Shown: positions 49,822 to 59,410 of the stretch, one piece after another
How the letters are laid out: each line of letters opens with the position of its first letter
How positions within the stretch are numbered: the stretch's first letter is position 1
Assembly (NCBI GenBank): GCA_002427815.1
Contig: DIZF01000060.1
Coordinates: 48,628-112,627 of the forward strand
Origin: Ramlibacter tataouinensis
GTDB lineage: Bacteria; Pseudomonadota; Gammaproteobacteria; Burkholderiales; Burkholderiaceae_C
Reading direction: 5' to 3'
Length of the DNA: 64,000 bases
Position numbers and translations under genes: made by a program
Notes under the pieces: generated by a model
Told to the model about the DNA's origin: nothing
The model's input: only the letters and a program-made list of their open reading frames with translations
Database searches by the model: none

Positions 49822-51111
49822 TTATTTGGCTCGCCTCGGATGGGCCGCGTTTGAATGATGCGCCCGAATCGGTGAATCCGCGCCGGCGATAGCAACCGGC
49901 TCTTCCTCGGGTGGCCGGATCTTGTTGAACATCGCGAGCAGCAAGAGGTCGTAGACGATCTTGGTCGCCCCACCGGCAATGAACGCCCAGCCGAAGGGTG
50001 AGAGGCCCAGCAGGTAACCCGCGAGCACGGGGCTGACGGCCGCGGCCAGGCTGCGCGGCACGGACGTGACGCTTGCAGCCGCCGCCCGTTCGGCGGGGGG
50101 AACGATGGCCATCACGTAGGAGCTGCGTGTAGGCACATCCATCTGGGACAAGGCGCTCCGCACGAACAGCAGCGCGACCGCATAACCGACCGCGGGCATG
50201 AACGGGATCAGGATCAGGCAGATGCTCGATGGCAGATGCGTGAACACCATCGTCCTGAGCAGGCCGATCCGGTTGGCGATGCGCGCGGCGACGAGATAGG
50301 AAAACGCCGTGAGCATGCCGGTCCAGAAGAAGATCGCGCTCGCGACGGAAACAGACAGGCCGAAGCGCTGGTACAGCCAGAGCGCCACCAGGGACTGCAC
50401 CACGAAGCCGCCGCCGAAAGCATCCAGGCTGAACAGGGCCGCCAGCGTGTAGACCCTCTTCTTCGACGTGTGCAACGCTTCCTTTGGCGCAGGCGCGGCT
50501 GATTCCAGCGCCTTGGGCAGGCCGCGGTAGACGGCCCCTGCGACCAGCGCGAGCAGCGCATACAACACGAACATGCCCTGCACGGCAGCCCGGGTCGAGA
50601 AGCCCGCGTAAGTGGCCGCCATCGTCGGCAGCGCGGCGGCCAGCGACCCGAAGGCCGCCAGCAAGGTGCCGACCAGGCTGTAGCGCGCCATCACCCAGGT
50701 GCGGCGCTTGTTGTCGACGATGCGGGACAGCAGAGCCTGCTCCAGCGGCAGGAAGACACTGACGTCGCCGCTGGACGGGTTCAGCGTTCCGACCAGCGCG
50801 ATCAGCATGAGCGGCCAGAAGTCGGTGACCAGCGCGAACCCCAGGCCGGTGCCGGCCATCAGGAGCGTGGCTGCGAGCAGCCAGGTGCGGTAATGAAAGC
50901 GCCAGGCGTGCAGGCCCACCGCCAGGGTCATCACGCCCGACCCCAGCAGGGTGGTGGTGGCGATGACGCCGACTTGCAGCGGCGTGAAGCCGAGCTGCAG
51001 CAGGTAGGCCGGCAGCAGCAGGCTGACGAAGCCGTCGCCGAAGCCGCGCAGGCCCTTGGCGATCAGGATGCGATTGACGTTGGACAAGTCGGGCTCCCAA
51101 CTGGGCAGCAA
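49822..51111 (-). CDS. MFS transporter
   Basis: The 429-residue 12-helix protein shows LRGFGDGFVSLLLPAYLLQLGFTPLQVGV, RTWVMARYSLVGTLLAAFGSLAA and DVPTRSSYVMAIVPPAERAAAAS. The frame is clear but no ATG fits; a TTG complementary to 51109-51111 is the first possible start, with a nearby out-of-frame ATG. Substrate unknown. Confidence 0.85.
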   Translation of the reverse strand: MLPSWEPDLSNVNRILIAKGLRGFGDGFVSLLLPAYLLQLGFTPLQVGVIATTTLLGSGVMTLAVGLHAWRFHYRTWLLAATLLMAGTGLGFALVTDFWPLMLIALVGTLNPSSGDVSVFLPLEQALLSRIVDNKRRTWVMARYSLVGTLLAAFGSLAAALPTMAATYAGFSTRAAVQGMFVLYALLALVAGAVYRGLPKALESAAPAPKEALHTSKKRVYTLAALFSLDAFGGGFVVQSLVALWLYQRFGLSVSVASAIFFWTGMLTAFSYLVAARIANRIGLLRTMVFTHLPSSICLILIPFMPAVGYAVALLFVRSALSQMDVPTRSSYVMAIVPPAERAAAASVTSVPRSLAAAVSPVLAGYLLGLSPFGWAFIAGGATKIVYDLLLLAMFNKIRPPEEEPVAIAGADSPIRAHHSNAAHPRRAK

Positions 51112-51589
51112 CCCATGATCAGGAGCAGCACTTGGACGTGGGGCGTCTTGGGAGCGGGGAGTCTGCTCATTCCCCCGAGGAGCGAATTCTAGCCGCTGGC
51201 GGGGCAGGGCGAAGGTTGAGCGATCCGGCTTCGCCCCTGCTTACGCGATCGGCCGACGCAGCCCCAGCACCGACAGATCATCCGATGGAGGTCCGATCGG
51301 CCGGCGTCGTTGTGGTGGTCGTTGCCGGGTTGGTCGTGGCAGGCGCGGTGCCGTAGCCACCCGCCTCCGCATTACGCAATCGGACCATCGCCGAGGCCCG
51401 AAGCGATCAAGATCAGTTTCTTCTTCCCTTGAGAACGAGGTGGGTAGCCCCTTCGTCACTATCAACGTAGATGGTTTTGTCGCGGAATCGCATCGGAACG
51501 TGCATTAATGCCGCCCGTCTTGTTGACCCGATGCGGTACACGTGCCAAATTCCAATGAGTACTTTCTCCTCAAGGTGGGCGAGCTATTC
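51112..51589. other. Intergenic region between divergent MFS and pilE genes
   Basis: About 480 bases without a supportable gene. The right part (51420-51589) is richer in A and T and should hold the pilE promoter; I found no convincing sigma-54 or sigma-70 element. The middle (51240-51360) has GC-rich low-complexity runs of GGTCGTTG type. No hairpin of note. Confidence 0.5.
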
Positions 51590-52024
51590 ATGAAACATAA
51601 CGGATTCACGCTGATCGAGTTGATGATCACGGTCGCTGTTATCGGCCTCCTGGCGGTCGTTGCCTTGCCCGCCTACACCAGCTACCTTGCAAGAGGCAAG
51701 ATCGTGGACGCCGTGGCAGCGCTTGCCGACTATCGCGTCAAGATGGAGCAGTACTTCCAGGACAACCGCAACTACGGCACCGCGAATGGCAGTTGCCCCG
51801 TCACCGTCACTGCAAGTCAGTATTTCACCTACTCCTGTCTCGTTGGATCTGCCACTCCCAGTGTTGCCTACACGGCGACTGCAACCAGCATTGCGGGTTC
51901 GCTTGGATCGGCAGCTGGCGACTACACATACTCCATCAACGAATCAAACGCCAAATCCACCGGGAAGTTCAAAGGCGCCCTGGTGTCGAAGAGCTGCTGG
52001 CTTATCCGTGGGAGCGAATGTTGA
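51590..52024 (+). CDS. pilE: Type IV pilin PilE
   Basis: Start at ATG 51590, giving the short leader MKHNG before the cleaved and methylated FTLIELMITVAVIGLLAVVALP helix with Glu5. The 144-residue prepilin has a C-terminal disulfide pair candidate (NGSCPVTV and KSCWLIRGSEC). An upstream in-frame ATG at 51542 would add a leader not typical for pilins. It opens the minor pilin operon; its stop overlaps the next start. Confidence 0.93.
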   Translation: MKHNGFTLIELMITVAVIGLLAVVALPAYTSYLARGKIVDAVAALADYRVKMEQYFQDNRNYGTANGSCPVTVTASQYFTYSCLVGSATPSVAYTATATSIAGSLGSAAGDYTYSINESNAKSTGKFKGALVSKSCWLIRGSEC

Positions 52025-52545
52025 TCTCGGCCTTGCAACGTGGCTTCACGATGATCGAAATGTTGATCACGATCGCGATCGTCGCGCTTCTGGCGACACT
52101 CTTGGCTCCTTCGTTCAAGGTCATGCTGGCAAACGCCCAGATCCGCACCGCGGGCCAGGCAATGTTTGACGGCCTGCAGCTGGCCCGCGTTGAAGCCATC
52201 CGTCGCAATGAACGGGTGATTTTCGCGAAAGGCACGCAAAGCGACTGGACGGTCACCGTCGAAAGCGATGGCTCCACCGTCCAGGCCAGGTCGTTCGCGG
52301 AGGGTTCTCCCGCTGTGGCGGTGACGGTGACGCCAGCCAATGCAACCGAAGTCACCTTTGACGGGTTGGGGCGCCTGAGACCCAATACGGATGCGAGCAG
52401 CTCCATGTCGCAGCTGGATGCCGACGTTCCGACTTCTCTGATCCCGGCAGCCAACTCACGCGAACTGCGCATCACCATTTCGAGCGGCGGCGCGATCCGG
52501 CTGTGCGATCCGAACGTCGCTGCAGGTGTCGGGATGGGATGCTGA
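52018..52545 (+). CDS. fimT: Minor pseudopilin FimT/GspH
   Basis: Start at ATG 52018, overlapping pilE by seven bases. The 175-residue prepilin has leader LISALQRG before FTMIEMLITIAIVALLATLLAP, then the GspH-like QLARVEAIRRNERVIF segment. FimT proteins are minor pilins linked to DNA binding and pilus assembly. Confidence 0.9.
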   Translation: MLISALQRGFTMIEMLITIAIVALLATLLAPSFKVMLANAQIRTAGQAMFDGLQLARVEAIRRNERVIFAKGTQSDWTVTVESDGSTVQARSFAEGSPAVAVTVTPANATEVTFDGLGRLRPNTDASSSMSQLDADVPTSLIPAANSRELRITISSGGAIRLCDPNVAAGVGMGC

Positions 52546-53015
52546 TGAAAGCGATACCAGTCACCCGATCGCAACAAGGCAGCGTGTTGCTGGAAGCGCT
52601 GTTCGCAATCCTGCTGTTCTCGATCGGCGTGCTCGCGCTGGTAGCGCTGCAGGCCGTGTCGATCAAGAACAGTGTCGATGCCAAATACCGCTCCGACGCG
52701 TCGTATCTGGCGAACCAGATCGTTGCGCAAATGTGGCTGGACCGCTCCAATATCGACCGTTACGCGCACTATGCGACCGGCTCGTCGTGTGCCTTCACCG
52801 GGTCGGCCTCGGCTGATGCTTCCCCCTGGGTGACACCGGTCACAGCCTGGGTGACGCAAGTCACCAGCCTGCTGCCCGGCGCGGCGTCCAACAAAACGCA
52901 GATCGTGGTCAATACCGTGGGCGGCACCAAACAGGTGAAGGTTACGGTGTGCTGGAAAGGGCCACAGGAAACGGTCACCCACAATTTCGCCGTCACGGCG
53001 CAAATCAATCCATGA
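52545..53015 (+). CDS. pilV: Minor pilin PilV
   Basis: Start taken at ATG 52545, overlapping the fimT stop (TGATG); ATG 52539 is also possible. The 156-residue protein has the prepilin segment QQGSVLLEALFAILLFSIGVLALV with Glu, and a two-Cys body (SSCAFTG, VTVCWKG). It is part of the pilus tip or priming complex. Confidence 0.9.
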   Translation: MKAIPVTRSQQGSVLLEALFAILLFSIGVLALVALQAVSIKNSVDAKYRSDASYLANQIVAQMWLDRSNIDRYAHYATGSSCAFTGSASADASPWVTPVTAWVTQVTSLLPGAASNKTQIVVNTVGGTKQVKVTVCWKGPQETVTHNFAVTAQINP

Positions 53016-54172
53016 CCACTCCATCCATTCCTTTACCGCCGGCCAGGAACGTGAGCTGGCGAGCCCGGCGGCAACTCGGGATCAGCCTGGTCGAAACCAT
53101 GGTCGGCTTGACGCTGGGGCTTCTGGTGACGCTGGTGATTACCCAGGTCTGGGGAACGTTCGAAAGTCAGAAGCAACGAACCATCAGCAGTTCGTCAGCT
53201 CAGGTGAACGGCTTGCTGGCGCTCACCGAGCTGGAACAGGATATTCGCAATGCGGGTGCCGGCCTCACCGATTCGGCAGCCTTCAATTGCGTCAACATCT
53301 ACAGCTACTATCAATCGGGGGGCACCAGCGTCTCCCCGATCCCGGCCTATACCGGCAGCCTGGGGATGACTCCGGTCCAGATCACGGACGGGGGCACCGG
53401 CTCGGACACGCTCACGGCCAGGCGCTCGGGTGATTTTCTGGGTGCAATTCCCGGGACGATCACCCAGGCGATGCCTTCCTCGTCGGCGGAACTGAACATG
53501 AGCTCGACCACTGGCTTCGCTATTGGGGACATCGTGCTCGCCATTGACAGCGCAGCCGGCAATTGCACGGTCATGCTCGTCACCCAGGTTCAGTCCGCCG
53601 CACAGAAGCTTCAACATAACCCCGGGGACAGCACCACCTACAACCCGGCAAACTCGTTCCAGACGTCCAACGGCTGGCCCGCCTACGGATCCGGCGCCAA
53701 GATCGAAAAAGTTGGGCAACTGGTCGCGCATTCATACGGGGTCAATTCCGCCAATCAATTGACGCTCAACGACCTGAGCAATCCACTGACGTCTGCAACG
53801 GCGGTGCTGACTGCCGATATTGTCAGCTTCAAGGCGCAGTACGGCGTGGCGAACGCGGGGAGTCAGGATGTCAATGCCTGGGTCAGCGCCACGGCGGCGA
53901 CCGGCTGGAATACGCTCAACTCTGCCAAGGTCAAGCGCATCAAGGCAATTCGGGTGGTGGTTGTTGCCCGGAGTGCCAAGAGGGAGGTGGCCGATGTGAC
54001 TTTTCCCTGCAAGAACGGCGCGGGCGTGGTGGTGAATGCCAATGGACCATGCGTCTGGTCTGACAGCGAGCCGGTCGTCAATCTCAGTGCGAATTCCGAT
54101 TGGAAAAAATATCGGTATCGGATCTATCAGACCATCATTCCGCTGCGGAATGTCATCTGGGCCGGGGTATGA
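53012..54172 (+). CDS. pilW: Minor pilin PilW
   Basis: ATG 53012 overlaps the pilV stop. The 386-residue protein has a longer leader before GISLVETMVGLTLGLLVTLVI and a large Thr/Ser-rich body with EQDIRNAGAGLTDSAAF. It completes the PilVWX minor pilin complex. Confidence 0.92.
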   Translation: MTTPSIPLPPARNVSWRARRQLGISLVETMVGLTLGLLVTLVITQVWGTFESQKQRTISSSSAQVNGLLALTELEQDIRNAGAGLTDSAAFNCVNIYSYYQSGGTSVSPIPAYTGSLGMTPVQITDGGTGSDTLTARRSGDFLGAIPGTITQAMPSSSAELNMSSTTGFAIGDIVLAIDSAAGNCTVMLVTQVQSAAQKLQHNPGDSTTYNPANSFQTSNGWPAYGSGAKIEKVGQLVAHSYGVNSANQLTLNDLSNPLTSATAVLTADIVSFKAQYGVANAGSQDVNAWVSATAATGWNTLNSAKVKRIKAIRVVVVARSAKREVADVTFPCKNGAGVVVNANGPCVWSDSEPVVNLSANSDWKKYRYRIYQTIIPLRNVIWAGV

Positions 54173-54762
54173 GAAGCGATTCTGCTTTCCTGCCGGTGGG
54201 GCGCCGCAAACAGCATGGTGTCTCCCTGATCATTGCACTGATCGCTTTGGTCGCACTCACGCTCGCCGGGTTGGCTCTGATCCGGTCAGCCGATACCAGC
54301 AACGTCATCTCCGGCAATCTCGCCTTTCGTGAAGCTTCCCTGCACGCCACGGACGTTGGCGTTGAAGCAGCCATCACCGCGCTGGGAACGATCGCGACCT
54401 CGTCACCCGATGCCAATTACCCTGCGGGTTGCGCTGTGGGCGCATGCAACTACTACCCGACGCTGCAGACCGCTGTGACGGCGGCCGGGGTTCCCACGGT
54501 CATCAACTGGAGCGCTGTCCCCAACAGCACCGTCGACTCGAGTTATGCCGTGCAGTATGTGATCGACCGTCTCTGCGACGGTCCGACTCCCGTCACCGAT
54601 ATCGCGACCAAATGCATGAACGTGACAGGCACGTCGGTGGGAAGCAAGAAAGCCGGTGCGGTTTCCTTCACCTCTGCGAACCAGGTTTATTACCGGGTGA
54701 CGGTCCGCGTCGTAGGCCCCCGTAATTCCGTGAGCATCGTGCAGACCACCTATGCGCGCTGA
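54169..54762 (+). CDS. pilX: Minor pilin PilX
   Basis: ATG 54169 overlaps the pilW stop (ATGA). The 197-residue protein has the PilX-type N-terminus QHGVSLIIALIALVALTLAGLALI, followed by the RSADTSNVISGNLAFREASLHATDVGVEAA stretch in which no Glu5 occurs. Its place before pilY1 is standard. Confidence 0.9.
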   Translation: MRSDSAFLPVGRRKQHGVSLIIALIALVALTLAGLALIRSADTSNVISGNLAFREASLHATDVGVEAAITALGTIATSSPDANYPAGCAVGACNYYPTLQTAVTAAGVPTVINWSAVPNSTVDSSYAVQYVIDRLCDGPTPVTDIATKCMNVTGTSVGSKKAGAVSFTSANQVYYRVTVRVVGPRNSVSIVQTTYAR

Positions 54763-54831
54763 CTGTCGTCCCTCATGGGATCAAGAAAATCATGCCGGAC
54801 CACGAGGACCTGTCTTTGCAGGAATCATGTC

Positions 54832-57800
54832 ATGAACATCAAGCGATTGCAGTCCTACCGCGCCATTCTCTTCGTCGGCTTTCAGTTGCTGGTCGGCCAG
54901 GCGGTGTTTGCGGGATCCACGGATATTGCGAATGCCCCGATGGCGGTGTCAAACATGGTGACACCCAACGTCCTGGTCATCTACGACAACTCCGAGTCGA
55001 TGGACGCCTACATGAACGGGGTCATGGTTTCCGGCAACAACGCGAACACTCGCGGCAATATCGGGCGCTCCGTGATGCGCAGCGCGATTTCATCCTATCG
55101 CAACGCGTTCAACTGGGGGTTGATGAGCTACGGGATGAGCACGAATCCGCCAACCCTTTACAGCACCTACGCGTACTACCTCGGCAGCAGCACGGGAATG
55201 GTTTTTACCAGCAACTGTACCGGTTACACGGCAGGTGTCTTCAACGGTGCACCGGCGGTTGCCGGCGTATCGACCAGCGGGGGCGGCCGATGCATCGCCA
55301 ACCCGCAGCCCTCGACGGGCCGGGAGTACATCACCTTCGATTACACCTCCGATGATTTCAACATTGTCGACGTGCTGTACTACGGCAGTTACGCGTCGTC
55401 TGGAGTTCCCTCGTACAACCAGATGTGGGCTCCGGCCACCAATACCTCGAACCCTACGACCTATTCATGGTACGCAAACCACAGCACCTCGGTGTCCACC
55501 TGGAATACCTCGGATTTCAGCTCCTCCATCTTCAGCAGCACACTGACCCCGACCGATGCAGGATTTCTTCCCAGTAACTCCGGTACCGTGCCTCCCAACA
55601 ACATTTCAAGGTCGCTGTACTTGCCCAGAGGCTGGGGCTATCTGTCCTCCGTCACCGGTTCCGGCAAACTCAACGAGCCCGTCCAGCTGGACTCGACCAC
55701 CCACTACAGCAACCTTCAGAGCCTGCTCGCCAGTGAGACGAACGGGGCCACGGGTGAGCTCAAGAACGGTGCCGTATTCACTACGCTGAAGGGTACGCTT
55801 GGAACGGCGAAGTCCTACTTTTCCGGCAGTCTGTCAGGCGTGGCAACGCCCGTTGCACAGAGCTGCCAGCAGAATTTCGTCATGCTGGTCACGGATGGGT
55901 TACCCACGGGTGATACCAGCGGCAACCTGTATTCGGCAACGGCTCGTACGAACACATGCGGGTGGAGCACGTCCACCAACTCCTGCGCCAGCGGCGCTTT
56001 CGGAACGGCCGCTACCGATGCCATCACGGCCATCAGCGCACTGCGTGCCACCTCGGTCCCTGGAGTCAATTCCGTCAACAAGGATGGCGCGGGGTCGGTC
56101 ACCGGCAAGTTCGATGTCCAGACCTATGTTGTCGCGCTTGGAGACACCGTGGCCAATGCAAACGCGCAGTCTGTGATGAATGCCATGGCCTACAACGGAG
56201 GGACGAACAACGCGCTGCCTGCCTCCGATTCAGCGGCGTTTCAAAATGCCATTACCCAGATTTCCGATGACATCACCGCCAAGGTCGGCGCGGCGGCGGC
56301 TGTGGCCGTGGCCAACGCGCACGTCACGTCAACTGACAATGCGTCGTACGCTTCCAGCTACAACTCGGGAACCTGGAGCGGCGACGTCAATGCGTCGGCG
56401 ATCGATGTCACGACCGGCGTCCCGTCGACCACCTCCCTGTGGAGCGCCGGATCGGCCGCGACCCAGCTTGATGCGAGGACCTCAGCCAATCGTTATGTCG
56501 TCACTTCAACCGACAGTTCCGGCGCGTGCGGTACGAGTTGTGGTGTTCAGTTTCAGCCAACCTCGGCGACAACTGCGACCAAGGTGAGCGCAGCCCAACA
56601 GACGTTGCTCAATACCCCGTCGACAACGGACGGTGCAGCAGTGCTGGCCTATCTGCGTGGCAACCGTTCGGGCGAAACCGCGGGCACCTACCGGGTCCGA
56701 GCCCATCTGCTGGGTGACGTCATCAACAGTGAACCTGTTCTGGTCAGGGAACCGAGCGCGAGCTACGCCGACACTGGCTACAGTACGTTCAAGTCCAGTA
56801 AAGCGAGCCGGACCCGGATGCTTTTCCAGGGCGCAAATGACGGCATGCTGCACGCCTTCGTCGCCGCGACGGGTGCGGAGTCCTGGGCCTATGTGCCCAA
56901 CCTTGTGATGGGCAACCTGAACAATCTAAGTCGTAAATCCGGATTCACCCACCAGTACTATGTCGATGGAACGCCGGTGCCTGGTGATGTCGACTTCATG
57001 AATATCGATGGCGCCACCGGAAGCGGAAACGACTGGCGGACGATTCTGGTCGGGGGACTCGGAAAAGGCGGCCGGGGCTACTACGCGCTTGATGTCACGA
57101 CGCCCGATGCCAGCAGCGAGGCGGACGCACAAAGCAAGGTGTTGTGGGAGTTTCCGAACAGCGTCAGCAACAGTTCGAATCGGTCCGCTGCGAAGCTCAA
57201 CATGGGATTCTCATTTGGAAAGCCGATCATTGTGAAAACGGCAGCAGACGGCTGGGTCGTGCTGGTCACCTCGGGCTACAACAATGGAACCAATGCGGGC
57301 GACAGCGGCGGAGACGGTCTCGGCCATCTTTTTGTGCTCAACCCCAAGACGGGTGACCTGATCAAGGACATTCCAACCACCGGGTGCGCTGCAACCCCCA
57401 CTTCAAGCCCCTGCGGCCTGGCCCAGATCAGTGCTTACGTCTCAAATGCCGACATTGACGACACCACTGACTACGTCTACGGCGGGGACCTGAAGGGCAA
57501 CCTTTGGCGGTTCGACCTGACAGGCAACAGCGTGAACGGCTGGAGTGTCTCGAAACTTGCGACTCTGAAAGATGCCAGTAGCGCCACCCAGCCAGTGACG
57601 ACCGCCCCCGAGCTGGCTCTGGTGGCGGGCGCGCGGATGGTCTTCGTCGGAACCGGTCAATACCTTGGCGCGAGCGATATTCCGGGTGTGACAGGAGCCA
57701 ACAGCTCCTCGAGCCAGACGCAGACCATGTACGGCCTCCAGGACTCGCTGGTTGCCTTGCCGGATCCGCTGCGGTCGAGCTTGCAGCAACAGACGCTCAC

Positions 57801-58221
57801 GACAAGCGGCAATAACAGGACGAACTCGAACAACACGGTCGACTATGCGACCAAGAAGGGTTGGTACATCGATTTTCCGACTACCGGTGAGAGACTGAAC
57901 ACTGATCCTGCGCTCGCTCTGAGTGCCCTGATTTTTACCACTGACATCCCCAGCGCCACCGTCTGCCAGCCCGGTGGCAGCAGCTGGGAGTATTTCATCA
58001 ACGTCAAGACTGGCGGACTGGTAGACAATTCGACGGTCAACTGGTCGGGCGAATTCGTGGCCAACGCACTGTCAAGCCGCCCCGTGCTGATCCAGTTGCC
58101 GAACGGCAAGGTGGTCTCACTGGTGCGCACATCCGATGCCCAGACTTTGAAGGAAGACGTGCCAGTCTCCGCGCCCGGCTCTATGCCAAGGCGGAATTCC
58201 TGGCGCGAGTTGATCAATTAG
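54832..58221 (+). CDS. pilY1: Type IV pilus tip adhesin/assembly protein PilY1
   Basis: Start at ATG 54832 after GCAGGAATCATGTC; 1129 residues with a signal peptide ending VFAGS. The N-terminal half holds a von Willebrand A-like domain with MIDAS motif DNSES at about residue 52 and the LVTDGLPTGD loop. The C-terminal half is the PilY1 beta-propeller: LFQGANDGMLHAFVAATG, ILVGGLGKGGRGYYALDVT and a calcium-site-like loop (NADIDDTTDYVYGGDLKGN). It promotes pilus extension and surface sensing. Confidence 0.93.
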   Translation: MNIKRLQSYRAILFVGFQLLVGQAVFAGSTDIANAPMAVSNMVTPNVLVIYDNSESMDAYMNGVMVSGNNANTRGNIGRSVMRSAISSYRNAFNWGLMSYGMSTNPPTLYSTYAYYLGSSTGMVFTSNCTGYTAGVFNGAPAVAGVSTSGGGRCIANPQPSTGREYITFDYTSDDFNIVDVLYYGSYASSGVPSYNQMWAPATNTSNPTTYSWYANHSTSVSTWNTSDFSSSIFSSTLTPTDAGFLPSNSGTVPPNNISRSLYLPRGWGYLSSVTGSGKLNEPVQLDSTTHYSNLQSLLASETNGATGELKNGAVFTTLKGTLGTAKSYFSGSLSGVATPVAQSCQQNFVMLVTDGLPTGDTSGNLYSATARTNTCGWSTSTNSCASGAFGTAATDAITAISALRATSVPGVNSVNKDGAGSVTGKFDVQTYVVALGDTVANANAQSVMNAMAYNGGTNNALPASDSAAFQNAITQISDDITAKVGAAAAVAVANAHVTSTDNASYASSYNSGTWSGDVNASAIDVTTGVPSTTSLWSAGSAATQLDARTSANRYVVTSTDSSGACGTSCGVQFQPTSATTATKVSAAQQTLLNTPSTTDGAAVLAYLRGNRSGETAGTYRVRAHLLGDVINSEPVLVREPSASYADTGYSTFKSSKASRTRMLFQGANDGMLHAFVAATGAESWAYVPNLVMGNLNNLSRKSGFTHQYYVDGTPVPGDVDFMNIDGATGSGNDWRTILVGGLGKGGRGYYALDVTTPDASSEADAQSKVLWEFPNSVSNSSNRSAAKLNMGFSFGKPIIVKTAADGWVVLVTSGYNNGTNAGDSGGDGLGHLFVLNPKTGDLIKDIPTTGCAATPTSSPCGLAQISAYVSNADIDDTTDYVYGGDLKGNLWRFDLTGNSVNGWSVSKLATLKDASSATQPVTTAPELALVAGARMVFVGTGQYLGASDIPGVTGANSSSSQTQTMYGLQDSLVALPDPLRSSLQQQTLTTSGNNRTNSNNTVDYATKKGWYIDFPTTGERLNTDPALALSALIFTTDIPSATVCQPGGSSWEYFINVKTGGLVDNSTVNWSGEFVANALSSRPVLIQLPNGKVVSLVRTSDAQTLKEDVPVSAPGSMPRRNSWRELIN

Positions 58222-58252
58222 CGCCCGGCTTGGGACTTTAAGGACTGACGAA

Positions 58253-58621
58253 TTGAATACGCTTCGCCTTGCTTCATCCGCACTGCTTCTTGCTGTGTCG
58301 CAACTGTCGCTCGCAGTTCAACCCACCGGTGCGATCGCTCCGGGGGGAGGCCCCGGCCAGGCAGACATCATCGAACGCGGCGGCACAGTAGAAGCCGTTG
58401 ACGTGAAGAAGCAAGCCATCGTTGTTGACGGGGTCAGCTACGCCATCCCTGCCGGGTCCGTCCGGATCCATTCTCTTGCGAATCACATCTCAGGCTTGCT
58501 GTCGGAACTGAAGGTCGGGATGCAGATTCGCTTCAGTTCATCAAAAGACCATGCCTCGAACCAGACGCAGGTCCGTGAAATCTGGGTGACGGGTCCGGGT
58601 GGTCGTCCGGCTCGGCCGTAA
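58253..58621 (+). CDS. Small secreted protein after PilY1 (PilY2-like position)
   Basis: The 122-residue protein starts at TTG 58253 with AAGGA twelve bases upstream. It has a signal peptide (ALLLAVSQLSLAVQ). The mature part has GGTVEAVDVKKQAIVVDGVSYAIPAGSVRIH, a small beta-barrel-like repeat of VxxVD strands, and a Pro/Gly tail. It closes the pilus operon in the position of pilY2, but similarity to PilY2 is not evident. The 319 bases that follow up to the amidase hold only the hairpin listed next. Confidence 0.75.
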   Translation: MNTLRLASSALLLAVSQLSLAVQPTGAIAPGGGPGQADIIERGGTVEAVDVKKQAIVVDGVSYAIPAGSVRIHSLANHISGLLSELKVGMQIRFSSSKDHASNQTQVREIWVTGPGGRPARP

Positions 58622-58756
58622 GAACGAGGATCACTGGATCTCCTGGGTCGACGCGTTCTTTGCGACCGCCAGCACGCATCAAGCAACTGGTTTGGCTGGA
58701 AGGTTGGTGGTCAGCAGAAGTTTTCAACAGGATCGGTCGAGAGCAGCCGTTGGCTT

Positions 58757-58785
58757 GCTATCGACAATATGTAGCTGTCGATAGC
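58757..58785. repeat. Perfect 10-bp inverted repeat with 9-base loop
   Basis: GCTATCGACA and TGTCGATAGC pair exactly across nine bases. No T-tract follows, so it is a poor terminator. It lies between the pilus operon and the amidase and could be a transcription attenuator or a protein site. Confidence 0.7.
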
Positions 58786-58940
58786 CAGGCGGCAGGTCGC
58801 TGTCGCATCGGGAGAACCCCGTTGCTCGCTTCAGGGCTCAGACCCATGGTCGAAGCCCGGGCGCCGCTGGCTGGTCATGTCTCTGCTTTATGCTGTGGTC
58901 CCTCCTTGAATCGATCCTGGTTTTTGAGGAGCACGACGTT

Positions 58941-59386
58941 ATGACCCCAAACGACCTGCTGTCCCTGCCCGCCCGTGACCTTTCACTGCAAATCGCCGCC
59001 CGCGACATCTCCTGCCGCGAGCTGATGCAGGCCAGCCTGCAGCGCATCGAGCGCCTCAACCCCAAGTTCAACGCCCTGGTGTCGCTGCGCACGCCGGCCG
59101 AGCTGCTCGCCGAGGCCGATGCGCGAGACTGGCAACTGGCGCAGGGACAGCGGCTCGGGTGGATGCACGGTTTTCCGGTGGCGGTCAAGGACCTGGTCGA
59201 TGCGAAAGGACTGATCACCACCATGGGTTCGCCTGCGACATCGCGCAAGCCCGCGTCGCGCGATGCGCTGTTCGTGGAGCGCATGAAAGGTGCCGGCGCC
59301 ATCGTGATCGGCAAGAGCAACACGCCGGAGTTCGGCCTGGGTTCGCACACCTACAACAACGTGTTCGGAACCACGCGCAATGCTTA
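58941..59386 (+). pseudogene. Amidase, 5' part, disrupted by an insertion element
   Basis: The start ATG 58941 follows GAGGAGCACGACGTT. The fragment encodes the N-terminal third of an amidase-signature enzyme (catalytic Lys in FPVAVKDLVDAKG, then GKSNTPEFGLGSHTYNNVFGTTRNA) and then meets a TAG made by the first bases of the insertion. Joining 58941-59386 to 61450-62470 gives 489 uninterrupted codons, a normal amidase of 488 residues. As it stands the gene is inactive. Confidence 0.93.
59377..59386. repeat. Target site duplication, left copy (GCAATGCTTA)
   Basis: GCAATGCTTA occurs directly before the element and again at 61440-61449 directly after it, inside the amidase codons for Asn-Ala-Tyr. 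Nine or ten bases are duplicated, depending on where the element edge is set. Confidence 0.9.
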
Positions 59387-59387
59387 T

Positions 59388-59410
59388 TAGCTGGCGCAGT
59401 TGAATGTGCA
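59388..59410 (+). repeat. Left terminal inverted repeat of the element
   Basis: It begins TAGCTGGCGCAG and ends ATGTGCA; 17 of 23 bases match the complement of the right end. Confidence 0.8.

Noticed and set aside
51132..51465. Short ORFs on both strands before pilE
   Set aside because: Low complexity, no ribosome sites, no resemblance to known proteins.
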